Of a DNA stretch of 64,000 nucleotides, positions 36,182 to 44,172 are shown one piece after another. The stretch is from contig NZ_JBASCU010000019.1 in the NCBI RefSeq assembly GCF_049651805.1, positions 1 through 64,000 on the forward strand, in the 5' to 3' direction. The DNA comes from Pseudolysinimonas_A sp049651805. GTDB taxonomy: Bacteria; Actinomycetota; Actinomycetes; Actinomycetales; Microbacteriaceae. The notes beneath the pieces are model-generated. The model searched no databases, was not told the DNA's origin, and saw only the letters and a list, made by a program, of their open reading frames with translations. Each line of letters opens with the position of its first letter. Positions within the stretch are counted from its first letter, which is position 1. The translations under genes were made by a program, and so were the position numbers.

Positions 36182-36187
36182 TAGGAT
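36182..36187 (+). promoter_or_regulatory. -10 box (TAGGAT) for leaderless mRNA of the 36194 gene
   Basis: TAGGAT followed by 6 nt and the ATG. Confidence 0.5.
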
Positions 36188-36193
36188 GCAGGA

Positions 36194-37165
36194 ATGCGAC
36201 GCGTGGTGGTGGCCTGGGTGGTCGCGATCGCAATTCTCGTCGGGGCGGGGGCCGGGGCGGTACTCGTGCTCAACGCCACGGCATTCGGCGCGGCGGGGTT
36301 TGTGCGGGTGTACCTCGAGGCGATCGCCCGAGGGGATGCCGAGGGGGCGCTGCAGCTGCCCGGGGTCACGATCGACCCGGGCCTGCGCGACGACTTTCTC
36401 GTCGACGAGGCCCTCGCCGGCATCACGGGCCTACGCGAGATCTCGACGATCCGCACCGACGACGGCACCGAAGTCGTGACCTTCGCGTGGACGGTCGGCG
36501 CCACCGAATCGCAGTCGAGCTTCACGGTCGAACGCACCGGGTCTCGGCTGGGCCTCTTTCCGGAGTGGGCCTTCGCCGACCCCCCGATCGCCGCCCTCGA
36601 GCTCACCGTCGCGAACGACGCGCGCTTCGATCTCAACGGGGTGGCGGCATCCTCGGGCGTCGCCGCCGCCGAAGCGGTCGCGTACGCGGTGCTGGTACCG
36701 GGTGTCTACCGCGTCGACCACACCTCCACGTACCTGCGGGCCCGCGCGGTCGACCCGGTCGCCGACACCCCCGGCTCGTCGGTCGCCGCGACCCTCGAGG
36801 TGTTACCGACGGAAGCGTTCCGCGAGCAGATCACCGCGCAGGTGCACGAGCATCTCACCGAGTGCGCGACCCAGGGGGTGCTCTTTCCGACCGCGTGCCC
36901 GTTCGGCCGACCGATTCCGAACCGCGTCGTGTCGACGCCCGGGTGGTCCATCGTCGAACTCCCCGACCTCACCGTAGAACCCGGGGCCGCGTTCGGCACC
37001 TGGCTCGTGCCCCCCGCCGACGGCGTCGCGCACCTCACCGTCGACGTGCAGTCGCTGTTCGACGGCAGCATCTCGACCCTCGACGAAGACGTGCCCTTCG
37101 CGGCCAGCTACCTCGTCACGATCGGCGCTGACGACACCACGTTGTTGATCCAGCCGCAGCTCTAG
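36194..37165 (+). CDS. Membrane-anchored or secreted protein of unknown function
   Basis: 323 residues with one N-terminal hydrophobic segment (about residues 5-27) and an otherwise extracytoplasmic, beta-rich sequence. Two Cys (CATQGVLFPTACPFG) could form a disulfide. The segment FVRVYLEAIARGDAEGAL resembles the start of NTF2-like lumenal domains. No function assigned. It overlaps the convergent CopD-CtaG gene by 4 bp. Confidence 0.68.
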   Translation: MRRVVVAWVVAIAILVGAGAGAVLVLNATAFGAAGFVRVYLEAIARGDAEGALQLPGVTIDPGLRDDFLVDEALAGITGLREISTIRTDDGTEVVTFAWTVGATESQSSFTVERTGSRLGLFPEWAFADPPIAALELTVANDARFDLNGVAASSGVAAAEAVAYAVLVPGVYRVDHTSTYLRARAVDPVADTPGSSVAATLEVLPTEAFREQITAQVHEHLTECATQGVLFPTACPFGRPIPNRVVSTPGWSIVELPDLTVEPGAAFGTWLVPPADGVAHLTVDVQSLFDGSISTLDEDVPFAASYLVTIGADDTTLLIQPQL

Positions 37166-39147
37166 CCGCGCTTCGAGCGCTGGGCGAGGCTGGACCGCCG
37201 GGAAAGCATGGCGTTGTACGCGGCGAGCTCGGCATCCCCGTCGCGGTCGGCAGCCCGATCGGAACGCTTCGCCTCGCGGGTGTCGCTGCGGTTCCACAGA
37301 ATCGCCACGAGAACCGCGAGCACGACCGTCGGGATCTCGCCCACACTCCACGCGATGCCCCCCGCCGCCTGTTGATCTTCGAGCGGTGGCAACCCCCAGG
37401 TGCGGCCCATCGCGCCGTACCAGTCGGCGAGCAGCAGCCCGTGGCTCTCGACGAGCGACAGGCCGAAGAACGCGTGCAACGCCATCGTCGCCAACAGCAG
37501 GATGAGGCGTAGCGGATACGGCGGGCGCCCCGCAACCGGGTCGATGCCGACGACGGCCTGCGCGAACAGGTAGCCGGTGAGCAGGAAGTGCACGATCATC
37601 CAGGTGTGCCCGACATGCTCCTCGGTCGCCCAGCGGAAGATCGGCGTGTAGTAGAAGACCCAGAGGGATGCCGCGAAGAGCCCCCCGGCGACGAGCGGAT
37701 GCGTGAGCACCGCCGCGTACCGGGAGTGCACGAGCAACAGAATCCATTCGCGTGGCCCGCGGCTCTCGTCATCCCGTTTGCGGATGGCACGTAGCGCGAG
37801 CGTGAGCGGCGCGCTCAGCACGAGCAGCACGGGGATCGCCATGCCGAGCAGCATGTGCCCGAGCATGTGCGCGCTGAACAGGTATTGCTCGTACACGTTG
37901 AGCGGGCCGCTCGTCACCCAGAGCAACGTGAGCATGCCGGTCACCCACAGCACGGTGCGCAGGACGGGCCAGCGGTCGCCGCGGCGGTGCAGCCGCCACA
38001 CGCCGGCGAGGTAGAAGAAGATGCCGAACCCCACCACGAGCAGCCACAACAGGTCGAGATCCCACGCGGTGAGCCAGCGGTCCGCGGTGAACTCGGGAGG
38101 CAGCGGCTTGCCGGTGAGGATCTCCGCGGCGGTCAGGGCCGTCGGCGGCGGCGGCTCCGCAGGAACCGGGGTGGCCGTGCGGGCGAGGGCTGCCGCGACA
38201 CCCGACGCGCCACCCATCACGGCGAGTTCCGACGCGACGAGCAGCCAGAACCAGCGCGGGGCAGCACCCGCGGCGATCTTCCCGACGAGAACCCGCCGCT
38301 GGAGCGCACCGAGCACGCCGAGCAGCAGGAGCGCCGCCACCTTCGCGATCACCAGGGCGCCGTACGGGGAGAGCAGGCTCGGCAGGTCGCCGATTCTGAT
38401 GCTCGCGCTCACGTAGCCCGACGCCGCGACGACGACGAAACAGACGACCGCGACCGCCGAGTATCGCGGCAGCACGGCGGCGAGCCGACCGGGCGTGAGT
38501 TGAGAGCGCAAGAGCACGAGGGTGATCAGCCCGCCGAGCCAGATCGCGGCGAAGACGGTGTGCAGCCAGATCGCGGTCACCGCCGCATCGTGGGTCTCGG
38601 TGCCGGCGGCGTGACCGCCGTCTTCGGCGAGCGGTACGAGCCCCAGCACGGCCGCGACGGTGACGAACGCCAGCACGACGCGGTTGCGCACAACGAAACA
38701 GATGACCGTCAGCACGGCACCGACGAGTACCAGGATGAGCCACGCCCGACCCAGCGGTAACTGCGTCAGGAAGGTGGCGAGGGCCGGGCCGTACCCCTCG
38801 TCGAACGACAACCCGTCGCCCTGGTAGATGCTCGAGAAGGTGAGGTAGGTCGTGATCGCGCCGCCTACCGCCCAGACCCCGGCCCCGGCTGCGGCGACGT
38901 CGAGTGCCCGACCGAACTCGTCGGCCGACGGGCTCAGCGCGAACAGGGCGAGCAGCAGCGCCCCGAGCGTCGTCGCGATGCCCAGGTTCGTGACCAGCTT
39001 CGCGATCGGAAGCCCCCACAGCACGGCGGGATCGCCCCCGAGAACTCCCGGCTCGGCGCCGCCGCCCACCGCGAGCGCGGCGCTGACCGCCGCAAACGCT
39101 GCGATCAGCAGCGCGGCCGGCCCCGCGACCCAGGCGATTCGTGACAC
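37162..39147 (-). CDS. CopD / CtaG fusion: copper resistance and cytochrome c oxidase assembly protein
   Basis: 661 residues, GTG start, with about 15 hydrophobic segments. The first half resembles CopD (TETHDAAVTAIWLHTVFAAIWLGGLITLVLL). The second half is CtaG/caa3 (NVYEQYLFSAHMLGHMLLGMAIPVLL; VHFLLTGYLFAQAVVGIDPV). The fused form is widespread in actinobacteria; it is predicted to import or handle copper for the CuA/CuB sites of cytochrome oxidase. TAGGCT precedes the start by 6 nt. Confidence 0.87.
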   Translation of the reverse strand: MSRIAWVAGPAALLIAAFAAVSAALAVGGGAEPGVLGGDPAVLWGLPIAKLVTNLGIATTLGALLLALFALSPSADEFGRALDVAAAGAGVWAVGGAITTYLTFSSIYQGDGLSFDEGYGPALATFLTQLPLGRAWLILVLVGAVLTVICFVVRNRVVLAFVTVAAVLGLVPLAEDGGHAAGTETHDAAVTAIWLHTVFAAIWLGGLITLVLLRSQLTPGRLAAVLPRYSAVAVVCFVVVAASGYVSASIRIGDLPSLLSPYGALVIAKVAALLLLGVLGALQRRVLVGKIAAGAAPRWFWLLVASELAVMGGASGVAAALARTATPVPAEPPPPTALTAAEILTGKPLPPEFTADRWLTAWDLDLLWLLVVGFGIFFYLAGVWRLHRRGDRWPVLRTVLWVTGMLTLLWVTSGPLNVYEQYLFSAHMLGHMLLGMAIPVLLVLSAPLTLALRAIRKRDDESRGPREWILLLVHSRYAAVLTHPLVAGGLFAASLWVFYYTPIFRWATEEHVGHTWMIVHFLLTGYLFAQAVVGIDPVAGRPPYPLRLILLLATMALHAFFGLSLVESHGLLLADWYGAMGRTWGLPPLEDQQAAGGIAWSVGEIPTVVLAVLVAILWNRSDTREAKRSDRAADRDGDAELAAYNAMLSRRSSLAQRSKRG

Positions 39148-39153
39148 TCCCCG

Positions 39154-39159
39154 AGCCTA
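39154..39159 (-). promoter_or_regulatory. -10 box (TAGGCT) for leaderless copD-ctaG mRNA
   Basis: Minus-strand TAGGCT followed by 6 nt and the GTG. Confidence 0.5.
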
Positions 39160-39184
39160 CGGCGCCATCACGTTGCGCGAACGA

Positions 39185-39218
39185 CGAAGGGCGCCGACTG
39201 CACAGTCGGCTCCCTTCG
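39185..39218 (-). terminator. Terminator of the HU gene
   Basis: Outer arms CGAAGGG/CCCTTCG and inner arms CCGACTG/CAGTCGG form a long stem 13 bp beyond the HU stop. Confidence 0.7.
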
Positions 39219-39230
39219 TGTGAAGCGTCG

Positions 39231-39515
39231 TTACTTGACGGAGGCCTTCAGCTTGCTGCCGGCGGAGATCTTGACGCCGGTGCTCGCGGCGATGTGGATC
39301 GACTCGCCGGTCGCGGGGTTGCGGCCCATGCGCGCGGCGCGCTGGGTCGGCTCGACGCTCATCCATCCGGGGATGCTGACCTTCTTGCCGTCCTTGAGAG
39401 ACGACGCCAGCACGGCGAACAGTGAGTCGACGACGGTGGAGACCGCGACCTGGCTCTGGCCCGAGTCCGCGGCGATAGCGGCGACGAGGTCCGCCTTGTT
39501 GATCGAATCTGCCAT
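39231..39515 (-). CDS. HU-family DNA-binding protein
   Basis: 94 residues. INKADLVAAIAADSG begins the HU helices, and GRNPATGESIHIAASTGVKISAGSKLKASVK is the DNA-binding arm and C-terminus. It lacks the long Lys/Ala tail of mycobacterial HupB. It bends and compacts DNA. RBS AGGAGG before the ATG and a strong terminator indicate a highly expressed single gene. Confidence 0.94.
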   Translation of the reverse strand: MADSINKADLVAAIAADSGQSQVAVSTVVDSLFAVLASSLKDGKKVSIPGWMSVEPTQRAARMGRNPATGESIHIAASTGVKISAGSKLKASVK

Positions 39516-39653
39516 TGTGTCCTCCTCGGACCTTGTGTGTTTCAGGTGGCGGCCGGAGAGAACGCCCCCGGAACCGCCTTGAAACTAACAGCAAACGTCA
39601 GCATTTCCGGGGATATCGGCGCCCGTGGCGCACATCCGCAGGAAACGCGAAGA

Positions 39654-39679
39654 ACCCCGATCCTGGGAAGGACCGGGGT
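39654..39679 (-). terminator. Terminator of the rpmB-rpmG-rpsN operon
   Basis: ACCCCGATCCT-GGGA-AGGACCGGGGT, one mismatch, 48 bp beyond the rpsN stop. It runs directly into REP-like copy 11. Confidence 0.65.
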
Positions 39680-39714
39680 CTCGACACGCGGGCTAGGCCC
39701 GCTACTCGACCAAC
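39677..39714 (-). repeat. REP-like palindrome, copy 11
   Basis: Reverse orientation, stem GCGGGC-CTA-GCCCGC, downstream of rpsN. Confidence 0.85.
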
Positions 39715-39727
39715 GAGGGGTCGGGTG

Positions 39728-40033
39728 TTACCAGCTCGACTTGGTGATGCCGGGCAGTTCGCCGCGGTGCGCCATGTCGCGGAACCGCACGCGGGAGATG
39801 CCGTACCGGCTGAGGACACCGCGCGGGCGGCCGTCGATGGAGTCACGGTTGCGCAGACGCACCGGCGACGCGTCGCGCGGCAGCTTCTGCAGGCCGAGGC
39901 GGGCAGCCTCGCGGCTCTCCTCGGTTCCGTTCGGGTCGACGAGCGCCTTCTTGAGTTCGAGCCGCTTGGCGGCCCACCGCTCGACGATGACGCGACGCTG
40001 GTCGTTCTTGGCGATCTTGCTCTTCTTGGCCAT
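39728..40033 (-). CDS. rpsN: Ribosomal protein uS14, zinc-independent form
   Basis: 101 residues, the long S14 type without the CXXC zinc ribbon (no Cys at all). SPVRLRNRDSIDGRPRGVLS and RVRFRDMAHRGELPGITKSSW are the conserved core. Three bp follow the rpmG stop. In many actinobacteria such zinc-free forms are de-repressed under zinc starvation; the nearby znu-zur genes fit this. Confidence 0.93.
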   Translation of the reverse strand: MAKKSKIAKNDQRRVIVERWAAKRLELKKALVDPNGTEESREAARLGLQKLPRDASPVRLRNRDSIDGRPRGVLSRYGISRVRFRDMAHRGELPGITKSSW

Positions 40034-40036
40034 GGG

Positions 40037-40204
40037 TTACCGCTCCTCACGGAATTCGACGTGCTTGCGGATGACCGGGTCGTACTTCTTGAGCACGATG
40101 CGGTCGGGGTTGTTGCGGCGGTTCTTGCGCGTCACATAGGTGTACCCGGTGCCGGCGGTCGAACGGAGCTTGATGATGGGGCGAACGTCTTGCTGCTTGG
40201 CCAT
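40037..40204 (-). CDS. rpmG: Ribosomal protein bL33, zinc-independent form
   Basis: 55 residues, no Cys, so it lacks the CXXC zinc knuckles. VRPIIKLRSTAGTGYTYVTRKNRRNNPDR is typical L33. Its ATG shares one base with the rpmB stop (TGATG). Confidence 0.93.
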   Translation of the reverse strand: MAKQQDVRPIIKLRSTAGTGYTYVTRKNRRNNPDRIVLKKYDPVIRKHVEFREER

Positions 40205-40440
40205 CAGATCTTCTCCCCACGGGCCAGGAGGTCCTGGACGACCGACTCGATGCCGCGTGCGTCGATCACCTTGATGCCCTTGGCGGACAACGTGAGGGTG
40301 ATGGTGCGCTTGAGCGACGGCACGTAGTACTTCTTCTTCTGCACGTTCGGGTCGAAGCGGCGCTTCGTACGGCGGTGCGAGTGCGAAATGTTGTGTCCGA
40401 AACCGGGAACGGCTCCGGTCACCTGGCAGACGGCTGCCAT
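40204..40440 (-). CDS. rpmB: Ribosomal protein bL28, zinc-independent form
   Basis: 78 residues with a single Cys, so no zinc-binding Cys pairs. CQVTGAVPGFGHNISHSHRRTKRRFDPN is the L28 N-terminus. RBS GGAGG. First gene of rpmB-rpmG-rpsN. Confidence 0.94.
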   Translation of the reverse strand: MAAVCQVTGAVPGFGHNISHSHRRTKRRFDPNVQKKKYYVPSLKRTITLTLSAKGIKVIDARGIESVVQDLLARGEKI

Positions 40441-40493
40441 GGTTCCTCCAAATCTGGGCAGCCACATCCGAAGACGCGATCCACCGAGCTACC

Positions 40494-40511
40494 GTGAAGC
40501 GATCGCTTCAC
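40494..40511. promoter_or_regulatory. Perfect 18-bp palindrome upstream of rpmB
   Basis: GTGAAGC-GATC-GCTTCAC, centred 62 bp upstream of the rpmB ATG. A transcription-factor operator is likely; it does not look like the Zur box at znuA. Confidence 0.5.
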
Positions 40512-40558
40512 CCAAGGTCACTTGTCGGCATGCCGATTCCCGATCGCTCGGGCGGCAC

Positions 40559-40588
40559 ACAAGAAGCCCCGTCTCCGGGACAACTTGT
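40559..40588 (-). terminator. Weak terminator-like hairpin after the second lipoprotein gene
   Basis: ACAAG...CCCG-TCTC-CGGG...CTTGT with an asymmetric bulge, 53 bp beyond the stop at 40642. Confidence 0.3.
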
Positions 40589-40641
40589 CGATACTACGTG
40601 ACGGATGCCGTGCTCGGCAACGTGAGAAGCGGTCGCCGGCG

Positions 40642-41331
40642 TCAGGCGCAGCTTCCGATGAAGCCCAGCAGGTGCGGAGCTGCGAGAAAGTCCAACGTGC
40701 CACCGGTGAAGTTGGCGTACACCCCGATGCGGTCGTATACCCCGGCCTCCGGGTTCAGCACATCGATGCCGACCTGCGGGTGGGGCGGCTCGTAGAGCGG
40801 CATGACCTCGCCGACGGCTGCCTCGAAGGTCGCACGAGATGCGCCGATCTGCTGCGCGGCGATCGTCTCGATCCCGACCCCCGCCGTTGTCGTCGTGCCG
40901 GTGACGATCGCCTCGAAGGCGCCCACCGACCCGAGCGACCCGGGCGACCGCAACTCCAGCCCGCCGAATTCGTAGCTCGTCGCCGGCGGGCAGGGGCTGT
41001 CGACATCTCCGGGGACGGGCGTGACGACGGGCTCCTCGTCGAGCGCGCCGGCGATCTGCGCGACGGCGGCAGCGCCATCCATCTCGTAGTTCACCGACGC
41101 GAGCGTCGAGCCGTCGGTGCCGAACACGGAGAGGGCGGATGCCGTCATGACGACGACAGCGGCCGTGACCTCGACCTCCTCGGGGTCTGACGGTGACGCG
41201 CTCGAGGTCGCCGTCGGCGTCGGCGTCGTGCCCGACGAGGTTGTCGGGGCAGGCGTGGGTGTCGTCGGAACGCAAGCGGTCAACCCGACGAGGAGCATGC
41301 CCGCGATGACCGTGGCCGGGGAGAGTTTCAT
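40642..41331 (-). CDS. Putative lipoprotein, paralogue of the upstream gene
   Basis: 229 residues. A lipoprotein signal with lipobox LVGLTAC (Cys at about residue 20), a Thr/Pro/Ser-rich linker and a globular domain. The domain is clearly related to the preceding gene (shared patterns GVGIETIAAQQIGASRATFEAAVG / PISTVGGQQVGASRAAFEAAVG). Function unknown. Only 11 bp separate the two genes. Membrane-surface location is predicted. Confidence 0.72.
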   Translation of the reverse strand: MKLSPATVIAGMLLVGLTACVPTTPTPAPTTSSGTTPTPTATSSASPSDPEEVEVTAAVVVMTASALSVFGTDGSTLASVNYEMDGAAAVAQIAGALDEEPVVTPVPGDVDSPCPPATSYEFGGLELRSPGSLGSVGAFEAIVTGTTTTAGVGIETIAAQQIGASRATFEAAVGEVMPLYEPPHPQVGIDVLNPEAGVYDRIGVYANFTGGTLDFLAAPHLLGFIGSCA

Positions 41332-41342
41332 CGCGTTTCCCT

Positions 41343-42050
41343 TCAGCAATCCGCGTAGAGCAGGTAGGGGGTGTTGAAACTCACGAGGGTGCCGGAGTCG
41401 AAGCGCGCGAGCGTTCCGACCCAGTCGAATTCGGAGACCTCCGGGTTGAGGATGTCGAAGCCGAGCCAGGCGCTCGGCGGGTAGTCGCCGACGAGCACCT
41501 CGTCGCCGACCGCCGCCTCGAAAGCCGCCCGGCTCGCGCCCACCTGCTGGCCGCCGACCGTGGAGATGGGAACGCCGCTCGAGGTGGCCGCCGCGGTGAC
41601 CACGATTTCCCACGGCCCGACGGTGCCGATGAAGCCTGGCGACCGCACGAGGAGACCGCTGTAGTCGTACATCGTCTGGTCGGCGTCGCATCCCGTGCCT
41701 TCGGCCTCGGTCGTGGTGATGACCGGGTCGCCCAACAGTTCGGTGAGAACCTCGATCATCGGTTCGACCTCGCCCGCATAGAGCGTGCCGAAGAGCTGGA
41801 GGCCGTCGGCGGCGTAGACCGCGACGCTTTCGCTGGTCACGACGACTCCCGCCGCGCGGATGTCGGCTTCGTCGTCGACATCCTGCTGTTGCGTCGGCGT
41901 CGCACTCGGGGTCGCGGGGTCGGCGGGACTCGGCGCGACGGTCGACGGCCCCGACGGTTGCGGGGTGGGAAGTCCTCCGGCGCCGCAGGCGGTGAGCGCG
42001 AGCAGCGCGAGGGCGGCGACGGCGGATGCAGCGGGGCGAAGGATCCTCAT
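41343..42050 (-). CDS. Putative lipoprotein
   Basis: 235 residues. The signal peptide ends with LALLALTACGAGG (lipobox LTAC). A Pro/Ser/Thr linker precedes a domain shared with the next gene; both end in F-S/T-GGTL-type strands and a C-terminal Cys. These two genes follow zur in the same direction, 48 bp downstream of it, so zinc-linked expression is possible but unproven. Confidence 0.72.
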   Translation of the reverse strand: MRILRPAASAVAALALLALTACGAGGLPTPQPSGPSTVAPSPADPATPSATPTQQQDVDDEADIRAAGVVVTSESVAVYAADGLQLFGTLYAGEVEPMIEVLTELLGDPVITTTEAEGTGCDADQTMYDYSGLLVRSPGFIGTVGPWEIVVTAAATSSGVPISTVGGQQVGASRAAFEAAVGDEVLVGDYPPSAWLGFDILNPEVSEFDWVGTLARFDSGTLVSFNTPYLLYADC

Positions 42051-42098
42051 GTGATCACGACGCCTGAACCGGTCAGACGGGTTGACAGCGCGATGCGG

Positions 42099-42488
42099 TC
42101 AGTTTGTGGTGCGTGAACACCTCGGACAAAAGCCGAACACGTCGACGATGTGCTGGGGGCGGGTAAACCCGTGTTGGGCTGCCACGGACTGCGCCCAGGC
42201 CTCCACCTCATCCGCCGCGATCTCGACGGTCGTACCGCACGACCGGCAGATCAGATGGTGGTGATGGATGCCGGGAGTGCACGCGCGGTACAGGCTCTCG
42301 CCATCTTGTTGGAGGGAGTCGGCCTCGCCTTCGGTGGCGAGGTCGGCGAGTGCGCGGTAAACGGTCGCGAGCCCGACGGTCGAGCCGCCGCCCTTCAACG
42401 AGGCGTGCAGCGCCTGGGCGCTGACGAACCCCTCGGATTCGCCGAGCGCTTCGCGTACGGCCTCGCGCTGCCAGGTGTTGCGCTTCAT
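42099..42488 (-). CDS. zur: Zur, zinc-responsive Fur-family repressor
   Basis: 129 residues from the ATG at 42488, which overlaps the znuB stop (ATGA). The winged helix is FVSAQALHASLKGGGSTVGLATVYRALADLA. HHHHLICRSCGTT and GFCPRCSR supply two CXXC zinc sites. Fourth gene of znuA-znuC-znuB-zur, so it regulates its own operon through the znuA promoter operator. Confidence 0.88.
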   Translation of the reverse strand: MKRNTWQREAVREALGESEGFVSAQALHASLKGGGSTVGLATVYRALADLATEGEADSLQQDGESLYRACTPGIHHHHLICRSCGTTVEIAADEVEAWAQSVAAQHGFTRPQHIVDVFGFCPRCSRTTN

Positions 42489-43366
42489 CTCGCCCCTACC
42501 GTAGCCGCGCGTCGGGCGGTTGCGCCCCGACGCGCACCGCCGACGATCCTGCAGACCAGGTAGATCGCGAACGAGATCGTCGTGATGTACGGGCTGATCG
42601 GCAGCGATCCGCCGAGGGCGAGCAGGATGCCGCCGACGGCCGACACGAGTCCGAACGTCATGCTGAGCAGCGGCACCACGAGCGGCGACGACGACACGCG
42701 CAACGCGGCGGCGGCGGGGGTGACCAGCAGAGCGAGTACCAGCAGCGCGCCGATGATCTGCACCGACACGGCGACGGTGAGACCCAGCAGCAGCATGAAC
42801 GCCAGCGAGAGCGTGCGGGTGGGCACGCCGCGGGCCCGGGCGACTTCGGGGTCGACGCTGTCGAACGCGAGCGGCCGCCAGATGATCAGCAGCACGGCGA
42901 GCACCAGCACCGAGATCCCGATCAACAGCCCGAGCTGCTCGAAGTCGACGGCGATGATCTGCCCGGTCAGCAGTCCGAACTTGTTGCCGCTGCGCCCCGG
43001 GTAGAGCGCCAGAAAGAGGATGCCGAGGCCGAGGCCGAACGGCATCAGCACGCCGATGATCGAGTTGCGATCCCGCGCGCGGGCCCCGAGCAGCCCGATC
43101 AGCGCGGCCGCGATGATCGACCCGACGAGCGAGCCCGCGACGACGTTCGCGCCGATCAGCAGAGCGCCGGCCGCACCGGCGAAGGAGAGCTCGCTGATGC
43201 CGTGCACGGCGAACGCCATATCGCGTTGCATGACGAACACGCCGATGAGCCCGCCGACGATGCCGAGGATGGCTGCCGCGATGATCGAGTTCTGCACGAG
43301 AGCGAGAAGCCGGCCGTAGTTCTCGAACGCGAACATCTGGTCCCACAGGTCATCGAAGGGGGTCAT
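42485..43366 (-). CDS. znuB: Zinc ABC transporter permease
   Basis: 293 residues with about eight hydrophobic segments. VMQRDMAFAVHGISELSFAGAAGALL and RARGVPTRTLSLAFMLLLG are conserved in ABC-3 family metal permeases. It overlaps znuC (ATGA) and zur (ATGA). Confidence 0.92.
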   Translation of the reverse strand: MTPFDDLWDQMFAFENYGRLLALVQNSIIAAAILGIVGGLIGVFVMQRDMAFAVHGISELSFAGAAGALLIGANVVAGSLVGSIIAAALIGLLGARARDRNSIIGVLMPFGLGLGILFLALYPGRSGNKFGLLTGQIIAVDFEQLGLLIGISVLVLAVLLIIWRPLAFDSVDPEVARARGVPTRTLSLAFMLLLGLTVAVSVQIIGALLVLALLVTPAAAALRVSSSPLVVPLLSMTFGLVSAVGGILLALGGSLPISPYITTISFAIYLVCRIVGGARRGATARRAATVGAR

Positions 43367-44172
43367 GAGTCGACCTCCTCGTGGTGGGCGTGGTCGAGCC
43401 CGCCGACGACGATGACACGGCCGCCGGAACGGATCACCTCGACCGGGGTTCCGTAGAGCTCGCTCAGCACGTCGCTGCGCAACACCTCATCGGGGGTCCC
43501 CTCACGGAACTGCCCGTTCGCGAGGTACAGCACCCGGTCGACGAGGCCGAGCACCGGGTTGACGTCGTGGGTCACGAAGACGACGGCGGTGTCGTGGTCG
43601 CGGCGGCGACGGTCGATCAGTTCGGCCACGCCGCGCTGATTCTGCAGGTCGAGGCTCAACAGCGGTTCGTCGCACAGCAGCAGAACCGGGTCGGCCGCGA
43701 GCGCCTGGGCGACTCGGAGCCGCTGCTGCTCACCACCGGAGAGCTGCCCGACGGCTCGGTCGGCGTAGCCCTCGGCGCCGACCGCCGCGATGAGTTCGTC
43801 GACCCGCACCCGGTCGACGGCCCTGCTCACCGGCAAGCCGAACCGGTGCCCGTCGACGCCCAGGGCGACGAGATCGCGGCCGCGCAGCGGCGTGCCGGCG
43901 GGCAGGATCTTCTGCTGTGGCACGTAGCCGATGCGTCGATCCCCGCCCCGGATCGGTTCGCCGAGCAGGCGGGCGCTGCCGGCATCCAGCTGTTGCATTC
44001 CGAGAATCGTGCGCAACAGGCTGGTCTTGCCCGACCCGTTCGGCCCGAGCACCGCGAGAAACTCACCGGGCGAGACCCTCAGGCCGAGGTCACGCCAGAG
44101 CGTCCGCTCGCCGAAACGGAGGGCGCCGCCCTCGATCTCGAGGACGGGACGGGCGGGCGGGGCAGACGTCAC
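43363..44172 (-). CDS. znuC: Zinc ABC transporter ATPase
   Basis: 269 residues from GTG at 44172, overlapping the znuA stop (GTGA); a longer frame upstream would run into znuA. Walker A GPNGSGKTS, signature LSGGEQQRL, Walker B VLLLCDEPL, and the H-loop VTHDVNPV. It powers Zn import with ZnuA and ZnuB. Confidence 0.92.
   Translation of the reverse strand: MTSAPPARPVLEIEGGALRFGERTLWRDLGLRVSPGEFLAVLGPNGSGKTSLLRTILGMQQLDAGSARLLGEPIRGGDRRIGYVPQQKILPAGTPLRGRDLVALGVDGHRFGLPVSRAVDRVRVDELIAAVGAEGYADRAVGQLSGGEQQRLRVAQALAADPVLLLCDEPLLSLDLQNQRGVAELIDRRRRDHDTAVVFVTHDVNPVLGLVDRVLYLANGQFREGTPDEVLRSDVLSELYGTPVEVIRSGGRVIVVGGLDHAHHEEVDS

Noticed and set aside
40441..40641. Zur box upstream of rpmB
   Set aside because: No sequence resembling the znuA palindrome was found; only the GTGAAGC palindrome (reported separately) and the short GACAACTTGTC, which lies within a weak hairpin.
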